DNA of 64,000 bases from contig CM026426.1 in assembly GCA_014871385.1 (NCBI GenBank), positions 25,668,616-25,732,615 of the forward strand, in the 5' to 3' direction. Source of the DNA: Ceratodon purpureus. Its lineage: Eukaryota > Streptophyta > Bryopsida > Pseudoditrichales > Ditrichaceae. This document shows positions 48,708-59,669 of the stretch, one piece after another. A program made the position numbers and the translations under genes. Below the pieces are notes generated by a model. That model was not told the DNA's origin. It searched no databases and saw only the letters and a list, made by a program, of their open reading frames with translations. Within the stretch, counting starts at the first letter, position 1; each line of letters starts with the position of its first letter.

Positions 48708-49335
48708 GGGGAAAGTTCGTATGTGAGCGGAGAGCGTAGAGCGGAGAGCGGAAGCACAGAATGGAGAGCACAGAAATGACAATTAGCCAAATTTTCGAAA
48801 GCAAAGTAGACCCTATAACGGTGGAAAGTTACTAAAATAAGGCATGATTTTGTTACTTTTTTTAGGAAAAGAGTATATTACCGTGGAAATCAGGGTTATC
48901 TCTGGTAAGAATTTATTACGTTTGTTCTCTAAGAAACAAATTAGGGCTGATGTCATGATAACGTCATGCATACAGTCCTTTAGATTTGGTCCCTTACTGG
49001 ATCTAGATACGAGTATTCTAGCATGATGTTTTTAGATAATATAGATAATTCTAGGAATAAGAGAACTCGAAACCACCAAAAAGAAATGGTCTTAAAAGTT
49101 CGTGGAATATTTCAGAGTTCGTGTACAATAATGGAGTAGCAGAAACCAAGATGTACACCAAGTTTGACTGCTTGTCTTCGTCGAATAAATCTCCGTCTTT
49201 AGATAAGACCATTCCTTGCTTAAGTGTCAAGCAACAATCTATATAAACCTTCACAGACGTCCTCCAAGTTGTATGAGCACAATGATCTATGTAGAATTTT
49301 AGCTTGTACTTGCTAGGGAGTTGTTTGAAGGTATG

Positions 49336-49838
49336 GGAGATTCATTTGAGGTCATTGCCTGTGAAACGATTTTACAGGATTTGCTTTGGCGGATGGGCCA
49401 AACCCCTGGGATCATATAGGTAGTAGTGCAACGCAAGGTTGGACTCCTCCGACTGTTATCACGTTTGAAGACGTCGAGAACGCTCGTGCTGTGTCGAAGA
49501 GTTGGAAGCGTGAGATTGACAGCAGTCCTAAATACGCATGCCTTCGGCTAGCGAGGTGGGATTACTTTCCGTACGAGGGTCGCCATTGGAGTCCGAAGGA
49601 TGAATACGAAGTTAATCGGTTCAACATCAACTGGAGTGTATTTAGAAGTTCTTGGAAACTTGCAAATCCAATTTACAACGAGAGGTTGGAGACAGCGTCC
49701 CTTGGAGAACTTAGCTGCGTTAAGTTAGATCAATTGAGGACATTGCTATGGGTCAATGCGAATGAGGTCTTGGATGTGCCGGAAGGAGAGAAAATTTCTC
49801 CGAGAGATGGTATCTGGATCTCTCCCAAGAATAGGTAA
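49336..49838 (+). pseudogene. F-box-like gene in the Mutator-like element
   Basis: ATG 49336 begins MGDSFEVIACETILQDLLWRM, an F-box-like first helix pair. The continuation is in another frame (from about 49388: ADGPNPWDHIG, VENARAVSKSWKREIDSSP, LRLARWDYFPYEG), so a small indel is likely. The RAVSK.WK..ID.SP segment matches the second half of an F-box. The rest to the stop at 49838 is compact and acidic-neutral, unrecognised. It is at the left end of the element, transcribed inward. Confidence 0.45.
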
Positions 49839-50119
49839 CATGGCTATGGAAATGTGAGATTTTGAATGATTAAGACAGTAATTACAACAATATATATATT
49901 TTTTGAGCATGAGTTGTAACATTTCATTGTGCATGTTACATGTTGAGCATTACAGTTGTGACATTACATCCTTTACATACACAGATACGAACTGGAAATG
50001 AGAATCATAACAAGTTTAGGTTGTTTGCAGTAGAGAAGACAAAGTAATACGCAAAAAAACTCCAATTAAATCAAATCAAATCAAATGAAAACAACGATAG
50101 ACCAAAGCCTCCTTCAAAC

Positions 50120-53100
50120 TCACAGCATGCTACAATCGCTACTTTCACTCTCAGAACCCGATGACTCTGAATCTCCTTCTACAGCCTCTTCATCGACGAA
50201 TAGAAGGGCCCTGGGATCAAAAGTAGTTGGCCAACTAGGAACATATGTAAGAGCCCCAGATTGCAGCGCTTGTGCTAAGCCCTCTGCATATTCCGGAAGT
50301 ATATAAGGCTGAATTGGACTAGAATGAAGACGCCACGATGGAATGGACACGGGCCTTGGCCTACGTGGCGGTGTTACCGCAACTACTCTGCAAGAGAAAA
50401 TCGAAAGTGGTAAGAATAAGTGGGTGAAGATTGAATCAGTAAAGAAGCAAAGAGAACTAGCCCAGAAGTAAGAAAATGTAGAGAACTTACAGTACTTATC
50501 CTTTCTTGCTCTCTTCGGAGGTGCATCTTCAACTGCTGCCGGTCTAGGATGTTTTGGAGGGCCCATGGCAGATGACGTAGCCATATACGATTTGAGAAGG
50601 GCATTGAGTATGCCTTCGTCCTCCTCACAAGCTATAATATGACGACCAATACTCTGGCAAGCCTTGAGGGAGGCACCTGAAAACATGTAGCACAAAAAAG
50701 AAGTGAGTCCCTGTGGAGAAAATCAAAGGATTGGAAATGCAGAAACTGTTAATGGAGGATTACCTGTTCCTGCCGACCACTCAAAGACTATGTCACCGGG
50801 CTTGGTCATCTCCTCAATTATGCCGTGCATCATCTCATGGGCTTTCTCCCTTGGGCCTCTCCACGGCACCTCCCCATTCCTGCGCTGCGAGTCCACATCG
50901 GTGAAGTTGAGAATGGCATCACTCTCGGTAATGTGGAGGTCGTTGTATACAACATCGGATTTCTTCGTTTGAAAAGAGAACTTGGATGAGGGGTGACCAC
51001 CACGAATGAAGACGCGCACCCAGAATCAAAGAGACTGCGAGACACAAAAATATGTGAGTGTATTTAATAAGAGAACTTAGTAGAATGCAAAGACAAGCAA
51101 TGATTATGATGTACATACCAAGGAGCCGGGCATCGTAGGGTGAGCCAAGCCTAGTGCATTGAAGCCCCAGCAGTCTTGGTGCTGCACGAAGCCATCAACA
51201 GTAGCCACTTCGGAAATCTTCGAAGCGAGACGTTGGTCGTTGTTGTGGATGATGCAGAGAGCACCATCATACTGCAAGAAATGTCTTGCAAATTCAAAGA
51301 GTTCCTCCAAATACTCCTTACCACGTCTATTCCAAGATGGAGGGACGTAGGGGGGATTGGATATTGTAGGGACCGGAAGATTCTCAGGAATGTCGACAAT
51401 GATCAAGTCGAATCCCAAGTGATTCTGCTGTTTGCATCTATTAGGAACTCGGTTCTCGCGGCCCGCTCCGAACTTCAGTAAACAATAAATCAGAGTTAGA
51501 AGTATAAGGTTTACAGTAATATAAGTATTGAAGGGAAAGCACAAAACAACGGATCGTACCATTCGAACGATGTCTAGAGCCTTGTTCCATTCGGGATCGC
51601 CACCAACGTCTTCAAGTTCCTTGTGTTGGGATAGAACCGAATCCACAGAGGAGTTGATGACATAAACCTGAGAGGAATTGGGAGTTCCAACAGAAGAGGT
51701 AGTCTGCGGAAATTTCTTGGTCTTCCTCTGCTCGAGGAGACCTCTGGTGATCTCGGAAGCACTGATCGAGGAAGGAGCCGGCGCAGAAGTTGGAGAAGGC
51801 TTCGTAACAACAATACCTGGAGAGGGCTCTGGTGCCTTCTCAACTGGCGCAGAAGACTCCGCCCCAGTCTGATGTGATGGCTCTGACTGAGAACGCAGAG
51901 ATTTCAGTCGCCTTCCTCTCCCTCTCTTCGGTGGAGGAGCAGAAGACTGATCCTGCTCTCCTTCACGACCTTCTGCATCATCCACGGAGTCCTCCACCAC
52001 AACCTCACCCCCATCGTGTTGAGTCTTGACGTCCGCCTCTGAGTCAATCGTGAAACTACGAGAGCGATCAAGATACCAGCATCCCTCAACCAAGTGAGGA
52101 GTTTTGTACCTTTTCAACTGTTGGGGAGTATACATACACTGGTCCGAGTTTCTCTTAATCCAAGCACTAAAGAACTTAGGGAGTTGCTGAACTTTAAGTG
52201 CCCCCTTCAGAACAAGCTCTCGCTTAAAGTACCTTAGGAAACCAATATGGAGAAGGTTAGTATGAGAAAGATATTGAGAGCTCATTATGGAATTTGAATC
52301 GTACAAAGGTAAGTAACGTACCGGTAAGTAACCCGCTTGACAACCTGAGCGGTTCCAGGGAATTTAGCGAAGTTGGACTTTTTGTCGAACACCTTGTCAG
52401 CCTTCTTTCCAACAAACGTAGGGAAGGCCTTGTCCCATAACAGAATACGTGAACTCTCGACATAATCGCCCGGCTCTTGGACATCAGGAAATGCCTTCCA
52501 ATTAATAACGAGGTTCTCCGCCTTGCATATGTCCTCGACTTCGTTGATGACGGCTTCCTCCAACTATTATACAGAATATAATTCATGAGCAGTGACAAAA
52601 AATTGAGGAAGAAAAGAAATGACTACGTAATTGGAAAGGTATATGAGAAAACTGTACACCAGCGTAGAATGAGGCCTTATTCAACCAGGGGTCGAAATCC
52701 GTATCCTTGAATTCAGCTCGCAGAAATCTGTAAGACATTCGGGAAGTCGGAGATGAGTTCCACCACCTCAACCAAGGAGCCTTGTACTTTGCGTCAACGG
52801 CCGCTGGAACTATCTTCTAAAGCTTATCGAGAGACATCTCAGGTTTAGAGTTGTCACTGAAATGGCGATTGATCTGCAAAAAGTAGAGAAGAGTTAGGAA
52901 ATATGAATACAAATATGGTGTAGCCAAAGGAAATACTGAAGTCAACCACGTTCAGGGTCTCACTTCATTGAGGAAGTCGTCACCGTTCTTGGAATTTGCA
53001 ACTGTCAAGTACTTGGTGAAGTCCTTCTTCTTAATCGATTCGACCATGTTGTTTGAAGCCGCAGTCATGGCATCCCATACACCTGCTGCAATTGGTCTTC

Positions 53101-54647
53101 AGTGGCTCTTTTCTCCTTGTACATCCTCGAAGCTTCGTCAGAGGCCGCCACGATTTCTCTCTGGAAATCAGAGTTATCACCTTTTTTGGTTCACAGACAA
53201 ACATAAATCAATTGTTGAATGGAAGTGTGAGAGGGGAAGGATCAAGTGCTGACACAATAAAGAAACGCGATGAAGACTTTGGTTGGCAAGGTAAACCAGG
53301 ATGGATTAGATGGTTTATGATTCAAAGATAATTGATACTCCTCTGGTGTGAGCAGATCCTTGAATTCCTCCAATTTCATCACACCGAAGGAGCGAATTCG
53401 GAAAAGTTTAGCCGGAAGATTGCTCTTTACATGATCATTTTCTGTAGACCTGTACAAATAGACGATAGTTAGTAAAATGCATGAACATCAAGACGTCTGG
53501 CCAAAATAGAGGGGGTTCATATTCTCACCAATTGATGTCGTGCATGGCATGAAGAAGGTTTCCCACATGACCGCGTGGATCAAGAACAATGCAGTGCACA
53601 GAGATGTGCCACGCAGGATCTTCGCTGTGATGGTTGTTGATATGTCTGTACCAGGCGGCAAGGCGATGGTTACCTTCCCAGACATAGAACATCTTCCCAG
53701 AAAACTCCTTCCAATTCGAGTCGGCCAAGAGCTCATCCTCGAAAGCATCATTCGCTTTTTGCCAACAAGGGCTCCACTCAGCCTTGGTCTCCTCAGTGAC
53801 ATCGGTTGTCTTCTCTTCGTGGTTGAACATGGAAATGTACATGACTCTGTCTCCATCTCTTTAGCCATTGACAAACTCTCGCTCCAAATGTTGAACTCCC
53901 ATTTCTCCCATAGGTCGCACTTTTGCCATTGAGAGCATTCTGCAAAGGGGAACTAGGATACGCGACTTTGACTTTGGAAGAATTCGGAGATTGTTGATGA
54001 TGCCTATGGAGTCCAATTTGTGTTGTATCCGATGTCCCAATTCACTGTCCACTACATTCGTCTATCTACTAGGACAAGAGGGCGCTGGCAACGTATCCTG
54101 TGTCTGGGTTACCTGCCATAAGTCATACATTCTGAGGATCAAAGGAAATCAAACAATTATGAAGAATAGTAGAACAATAGCTTCCTGTACTGATACATCT
54201 CGTTTGAAAAACAAATCATAAGCCACAGTAGGAAGTTGTACGTAGGCCACTATGTACGTGGAGCACGGCTATAATACTCCCTAGCTTGTCTACAGTTCCA
54301 ATGACGGCGCCTCCACCAAAAACGCCTGGTCTGCTGGACAGGGCAAGGCAGTATCGCCTGTAGGGCAAAGACAACATGGGCTGGCCTCCTCACTCTAATA
54401 GGCGAAGAAAGAGAAGGTGGAGACATCGGTGGGGTACCAAGTCGTGGAGAAGTAGGCATGTAGCCCGGGGATGTAGGCTCATAGATAGAAGACGTAGGCA
54501 TGTACTGAGGAGAGTGGACCTCCACAGGTCCACTACCTAAACCTACAGGGTTTCCTAAATCACACCTACAATAGGGCTGATCGAATGAATCGGAGAGGTC
54601 GGAAACATTGATCACTGAGATTGGGGAACTGATGGACAAGGGTGCAT
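50120..54647 (-). pseudogene. ParB-like plus beta-class amino-methyltransferase gene with introns
   Basis: Proposed exons in order: 54647-~54250, ~54068-53529, 53449-~53250, 53160-52964, 52873-52660, 52563-52322, 52232-51560, 51472-51119, 51034-50764, 50676-50496, 50387-50120. Several junction phases agree, e.g. HDIN-W-STEND and SAGT-G-ASLKA. The first exon holds three CTD-like heptads (54504-54445). The second has MFYVWEGNHRLAAW (53674-53651), the GNHR motif of ParB/sulfiredoxin folds. Exons at 51.1-51.5 and 50.5-51.0 kb hold methyltransferase motif IV ISNPPY (51358-51347), then FEWSAGTG-ASLKAC, the AdoMet-binding motif I; this order (IV before I) marks the beta class, and NPPY suits adenine-N6 or cytosine-N4. 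The C-terminus is Ser/Glu-rich. Stops after EREFVNG (TAA), LDKL (TAG) and PGSLSL (TGA), and a frameshift near 53080, show decay. Confidence 0.75.
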
Positions 54648-54869
54648 CTGAGAATACCTACAACCAGAGGAACAAAGACAATGTCAATTTACCATTTGAG
54701 TTTACAAAACTACTTAAGAAAGTTTAAATAAAAATGCAATGTTCAATACAAAAGCAAATAAGATTAAATTACCTCAGTTTCTGCAGGAGTTGGACCATCA
54801 GCTTCAGTCGCAGTGAGTTGATCTGTGAACTCCTACAACACAGAGAGAAAACAAATTATAAGAAATCAT

Positions 54870-55797
54870 ATAACGAGAACAATGCAAAAGTTTATATCAA
54901 AACAATTAATCTCCCCATCTACTGCCATGAGTGCCCTCGCGGCCATGCCCTCCATTGCACCCACTGCCCATTGATCCCCCAACACTCCCCTCTCCCCCCT
55001 CCCCCCTTTCGGCACCGAATCCCCATCTACTGCCATGAGTGCCCTCGCGGCCACTTCAATCCTCTCCCCAAACCCTTACAGATTTTGCGACTTCTCTCTC
55101 CTTGTGGCTGCGACCACATTCGCAATTCGATTCCCTTCAATCGCTGCCCAATCGGATGGAACCTCCAGCTCAAACATCAAGGCCATGGCTTGACTGAGAT
55201 CTCGATTTTTGACCTCCAATCTTTCTGTTGAAGTCGCAATTGCGAATGCAATTTGAACCTTACAATGCGCGACTTGTTGCATTGCAATCTCCGAATCCCG
55301 AGTCCAATAGCTTGCTACATTCAACAAACTCACAACAACAAAAGCTTCAATCGGATCTCGTACCTCCTCCGTGGCTGCATCTCGATCCGTGTCGACACCT
55401 GCGCTGTCCATCTCCTCCACCCCACGGTCTTCTCCACTAGCAGCCATTTTCCGCTCAGAAGCCTCCACTTGCGATGCCGCGAGCTTGAGAATGGAAGTGC
55501 CTTACTCTTGACCCTCCCTCGACTACCTCGACCTCTCCCTCTCCCTAGAACATCTAACCCTCTCCCTCGATCCGCGACCTCACCCTCTTCACACTCGATG
55601 TTGACTTCCGGCCCCGCCATTCTATCTTGCAAATGATCTTCGTCTATACTCCTTTCCGATGGACTTCCCGGGTCCCCTCGTCCCGCTTGTCTTGCAGCTA
55701 TTGCTTCGCCTCCTTCGCCCGCCTCCATGATTTCGCGTCTCGCTCTCTGAGCCACTTTTATCAAGATCTCAGTATCTGACTCCTCGCCCGCATCCAC
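54870..55797 (-). CDS. Candidate 5' exons of the methyltransferase gene, or a separate ORF
   Basis: Two overlapping minus frames: 55797-55330 (acidic, then RGRGRGSRGR) and 55468-54870, the latter with one stop at 55076. In the second frame AARALMAVDG occurs twice, encoded by a duplicated DNA segment (54914-54944 and 55019-55049). Which frame is real cannot be decided here. Exons 54833-54777 (EFTDQLTATEADG, donor GTAATT) and 54647 onward follow downstream, so this region is plausibly the 5' part of the same transcription unit. Confidence 0.3.
54912..55051 (+). repeat. Direct repeat of about 32 bp
   Basis: CCCCATCTACTGCCATGAGT and the following GCCCTCGCGGCCA occur at 54913-54945 and again at 55020-55052, about 107 bp apart, with a C-rich spacer. 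Confidence 0.85.
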
Positions 55798-56053
55798 TTC
55801 TAGCGTCTATTCCTCTGCAACCTCTTGCTCAATTCTAAACCAATCAACAATCTGCGCATATATTTGAGCAATGACCAGTATTACTACTCGGCTCTCCTAT
55901 TTTAAACAACCATTCGGTTCATGACGCATCAAAAATTCGATGCAGTAAAAAATAAACCCACAACGAAGACAATACGTAAAACTTAATATAACTCTACTAA
56001 TATACATAATTTACATGAAGCATATTTAAATGTATCAATTATGAAACTTACCA

Positions 56054-56426
56054 CATCCTTGTTAGACAGGTCGCCCGAATGTGTATCCGTCCCTCTTATT
56101 GAACACTCCTTGAATCCGAAAGAAGGTTGTGGTGTCTCCAAAGACGGACTGCAATTGAACCCTAATTCCTCCGTCATTTCTATCTGTTTTTCTCCGCTAC
56201 TTATTACCTCATGCTCCTGAGGCTCAACTAGGTTGTCCTCTAAAACCTCCTCTTTTACCTCTACTATGGACTCTAGAATGAGTTTACGAATGCTACAAAA
56301 TTTAATTGCCAAAGGCAGCCCAGCTCCTCGAACCTTTAGAGGTGCACTCAAGAGGTTGCCTGTCGACTTCGCCTTTCTACGTGATTCTCTCCTCTTCCTC
56401 GCTCTCCTAATCAGTGAATCTAACGG
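56054..56426 (-). CDS. Candidate exon (unknown) of the element cargo
   Basis: A frame of about 124 residues, starting SLIRRARKRRESRRKAKSTG (basic) and becoming acidic (EVKEEVLEDNLVEPQEHEVI), ends at a GTAAGT donor next to NKDVV. No ATG begins it, so it is an internal exon or its start is lost. It is on the same strand as, and upstream of, the methyltransferase gene. It overlaps by a few bases the plus-strand frame at 56424. Confidence 0.35.
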
Positions 56427-57142
56427 CAACTACTGTCAAAACTGCAGAAATTCACGGAAGAAGAACTCACAGAGATGCCGACTTGTAACCTCGCCGAAAC
56501 AGTGCAAAACAAGTGGTTCCAAGCTTCAGGAATCAACGGGAACGACCTGTACGTTGCTACCGTGGACAATTTTGTTTGGGCTTTTCTACAAGTTGTTAAC
56601 TACGACCAGTTCCTCAAAGGTGATGTCGGCAGAACATGACCATCGAAGAAGGAACTCAAGCTCAGGATGGCGGAACGCAAGGCAAAACATGGGAGAATCC
56701 TACACTGCTCAAAGACTCCATGTTTGATATGCTAGGAGCGGAAGAGTTCTGCATCCGTCAGCCTATCATGCCCGGAGCAGAAGTGTTTGGTTCACAAAAG
56801 CGGAAAGCCGACGTCCCCATCGGAGCTGACGAGGAGTCTCATCGCCCAAGAGGCCCAAGACGTGCCGTCAGGGCTCGCCCTATGCAGATGCCCGTCATTG
56901 TGGAAGACGACTCCGAACACTACACCGGGGTAGAAGGTACACAATCTCCTGCCCAAGAAGTTGAATCCCCTTTACCTTCCCCTGTGAACAAGGGCGGCAT
57001 TTGCCATGTCAACGCGGTTGAAAAAACCAAGGTCGACGTCAAGGAGTGGCACATTTCTAGACTTCACAAACTTCTGCGAAGTGGTGCTGGGCTCAAAGAG
57101 CTAAAACGAAAAAGAACTTCTATACCAATACATTTTAAGTAG
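56424..57142 (+). pseudogene. Probable C-terminal remnant of the element's own transposase
   Basis: The frame from 56424 reads QKFTEEELTEMPTCNLAETV, NKWFQASGINGNDLYVAT and FLQVVNYDQFLKG to a TGA at 56637; after a frame change the ORF 56636-57142 carries LGAEEFCIRQPIMPGAEVFG and SQKRKADVPIG. I recall this kind of sequence from the C-terminal half of mobile-element proteins in early land plants and charophytes, but that is memory and not a search. No catalytic DDE motif remains. Position next to the right terminal repeat supports a transposase tail. Confidence 0.4.
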
Positions 57143-57475
57143 TAATTTGCATATAAATGTGAGGAGATAAGGGGAATTAATGTATGCGTGAACAAAATAG
57201 AAGGAGCTGGAGCATAGTAATTGGTGCACGATAAAAAATTAATCACCAAGAAAAGAGTGAACGAACTACAAATTCAATGAGAATACTGTAATTATTCCAC
57301 GGTTATAGGGTCAATTAAATTACTAAAATAAATAAGTTTCGAATCTTCTAATTTTATTTTTTATTTTTAGTTAAAAATTACTATTTTTAGGTTTTTGTCC
57401 CCCATTCTGTGCTCTCCGCTCTCCAAATCTCCACTCAACGCTCTCCGCTCTCCGCTCACGTACAAGCTACGTCCT

Positions 57476-57484
57476 ATATGAGGT
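57476..57484 (+). repeat. Right target-site duplication ATATGAGGT
   Basis: Identical to 48699-48707; it encodes the TSY of the kinase on the minus strand. Confidence 0.9.
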
Positions 57485-58780
57485 CTCCAAATTTGGCTTA
57501 CCATAAGTGTACCACAACTCTTGAGCGACAAAAGTACCACGTTCTTTGAAGGCAGTCGTACGGGCCTCATCACTTGGGTAACCGTACCTTGAAGGAGTTG
57601 TCTCACACACCCGACTTGCAAGGCCCCAATCGCATACTCTAATGTAAACTTCGCTCACTTTATCCTCTGGGAAGTGAAGCAAGACATTTCCCGGGGAGAT
57701 GTCATTATGCTGCAAATATCCCTTATGGACCCGGTCCATTATACAGATCAGTGCCCAATCTAGCTTGGCCCTATGGGTGCGCAAGGCCTTAACACGGTCA
57801 CTTGTTGCCATGGGCAGATCCGTCTGCTTGTGGATGTTCCCGTTCTGAGTACCCTCCCCAATATTTGAATTAAACCTGTTCAGAAAATTCTGAAGGCAAT
57901 CCCCCTTCCACCAAAGCGTGTAGGCTTCCATCGTCCAGTCATTGACCGCAAGAAACTTAGTAACGCCAGGATGGTCAATCCTGCAAACCATGGCTTCTAT
58001 TGATGTCTCGTACCGCTTCAGGGTCCTGTCAGTAGCCTTGGACATCTTCCCCGCAAAGACACAAGTCTCAGGTATGGTTTCCATGCCAACAATACGTAAT
58101 TTTTGGACTTTACCATAACCGCCTTCCTTTGTGCCTGACAGCGGAACCAACTTGACCCCTCTGCGAACCGAGACCACTGCTCCCCACAAGTACTTCTCCA
58201 TTGCGCTTTTCAGTCCAGCTTCAAGCCATGGCCTCGCCCTCGTCTTATTATTCGAGAATCTCGCGCACGAATCTTGGACATATTTGAGCTTCTCTATCTC
58301 CTCCTTCTGCGCCTGCGAGTAGCCCTCCGTCGGCTTCTTGTTGACACACTCAAATACATGCATAATGTTTGTAGTGTTTGTAATTATTTGTTGCTCCATC
58401 CACTTAGGGAAATGAAAGTAATGAATACAATCATTATATCTCTCGGAACTCTCCAGCTTCTTCCACAAATATTCTTCATACTAGCATTTCAAGTTCATAA
58501 TTTCTGTCTCCCCCTTGTCAACGTATGTATCGGTAATCGCCTCCCGTTTACGACATCCGTACCACTCCAATGTTAGCACTCAAACGAAATTTTGGTACTG
58601 AGAAGGTGGATAGTCCAGGTCCTTGTCATTCGCCCGTTTCCGTTTCTTCTTTCCCGATGAGCTTGATGACGGGTTTGAGCCTGTATGAGATGGTGCTCTG
58701 GAGGTTGCCACCATTTCATCTACAGGAGCATCAAGATCTAAGTACGCAGGACGTTTCCCGGCTCCACGAGAGACCGACAT
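57476..58780 (-). pseudogene. Protein kinase-like gene, 5' fragment
   Basis: The frame begins MSVSRGAGKRPAYLD at 58780 with a Ser/Lys-rich leader (KKKRKRANDKD). A TGA at 58580 and a TAG near 58482 interrupt it. The kinase domain has a Gly loop EGGYGKV (about 58127-58107), the lysine in VFAGKMSK, the helix-C glutamate in YETSIEAMV, the catalytic loop HNDISPGNVLL (from 57709) and DWG in place of DFG (57633-57625). The catalytic Asp and Asn are present but the usual Lys after the Asp is Ser, as in HRDIS-type fungal kinases, so activity is uncertain. It continues at 48707-48492 beyond the Mutator-like element. TATA box and array B lie just upstream. Confidence 0.8.
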
Positions 58781-58953
58781 AGTTAGAATAATGAACTGGA
58801 CACCCAATAAAAAAAAACAAAAGTTCCACCCCACCCAATCTGATTGCTCCCACTTCTTGCAGTTCCAAGCAGAGGAGGTGGAGTCACGAGCTAGGACAAG
58901 AAGCCACCTGGAAGAGGAGACTTTGAAAAGTAGAAAATAAGGGTTAAGGTGCG

Positions 58954-58962
58954 CCTTTTATG
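58954..58962 (-). promoter_or_regulatory. TATA-like box of the kinase-like gene
   Basis: CATAAAAGG on the minus strand, about 175 bp before the ATG at 58780 and about 12 bp from array B. Confidence 0.5.
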
Positions 58963-58973
58963 CTCCCCTCGGA

Positions 58974-59346
58974 TGATCGCGCCCGTAAGCGCGTACACGC
59001 GTGCGTACACGCGCGCGTACAGGGCCTCTACACGCGCCCGTCCGCACGCGCCTGTCCGCACGCGCCCGTCCACCGCGTTCGCACATGGGACTGCCCGCGC
59101 CCGTGCCCGCGTGTGCGCGCCCGTTAGCCCACATTGGGCGCGGCCGACGCCGCAGGCGCCCGTGCCCGCGTGCTCGCGCCCGTAACCCTGCGCGCGACGG
59201 TTATCTGTACGCGCGAGCACGCTTCACGCGCTCGTGACCACGCTTCACGCGCCCGTGACCGTGCACGCGCCCGTCTCTGCGCACGCGCTCGACTCCGTGC
59301 ACTTGCCCGCCTTCCTGTACGCGCCCGTCCCCGTGTACGCGCCCAG
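58974..59346 (-). repeat. CGGGCGCG motif array B
   Basis: About 20 copies of ACGGGCGCG and variants on the minus strand with 3-10 base spacers. It lies directly upstream of the kinase-like TATA box. The overlapping Arg/Ala-rich ORFs on both strands are artefacts of the repeat. Confidence 0.8.
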
Positions 59347-59349
59347 ATA

Positions 59350-59669
59350 TGCAGCGTTACATACACCAAACAGGTTCGGTTACGGTATACTCGTATATTG
59401 AACAAAATACAAAAAAAAAATCACTGCAAAATTACTCAATGGAAATATATTAACCGCATTTAGCGCTCAAAAAATAATACAGAGCACAACCATACAATTC
59501 CTTCGAGTGTGAGATAATGAACTAGGTTGACTCTAAGTAACAGTATAAGTCTACGTAATAAGAAGGTGCTACCAAAAAAAAAAAAAAAAAACATTGAGAA
59601 TAATATAGTATTTTTTTGGGGATTTTTAGCTGGTAGATTTTATGGTTAGTTTTACTGCTACTTCATGCG
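59350..59669. other. Gap between array B and the hAT stop codon
   Basis: AT-rich, with an 18-base A run at 59573-59590. It is the likely 3' flank of the hAT gene; no terminal repeat recognised. Confidence 0.4.

Larger units (their letters stand above)
48708..57475. mobile_element. 8.8-kb Mutator-like transposon carrying a methyltransferase gene
   Basis: A 9-bp duplication ATATGAGGT flanks the unit. Its ends begin GGGGAAAGTTC (left) and AGGACGTAGCTTG (right, reverse-complemented) and continue with GTATGTGAGCGGAGAGCG (48719-48736) versus GTACGTGAGCGGAGAGCG (57463-57446), 17 of 18 matching; GCGGAGAGC words repeat inside both ends, and ACAGAATGG follows on both. Cargo: an F-box-like gene, the ParB-methyltransferase gene and a probable MULE-transposase tail. 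The kinase reading frame is intact across the site when one duplication copy is kept. Confidence 0.88.

Noticed and set aside
50120-54647. Bacterial contamination as the source of the methyltransferase
   Set aside because: The gene has several GT-AG introns with matching phases and lies inside a transposon in a plant-like gene.
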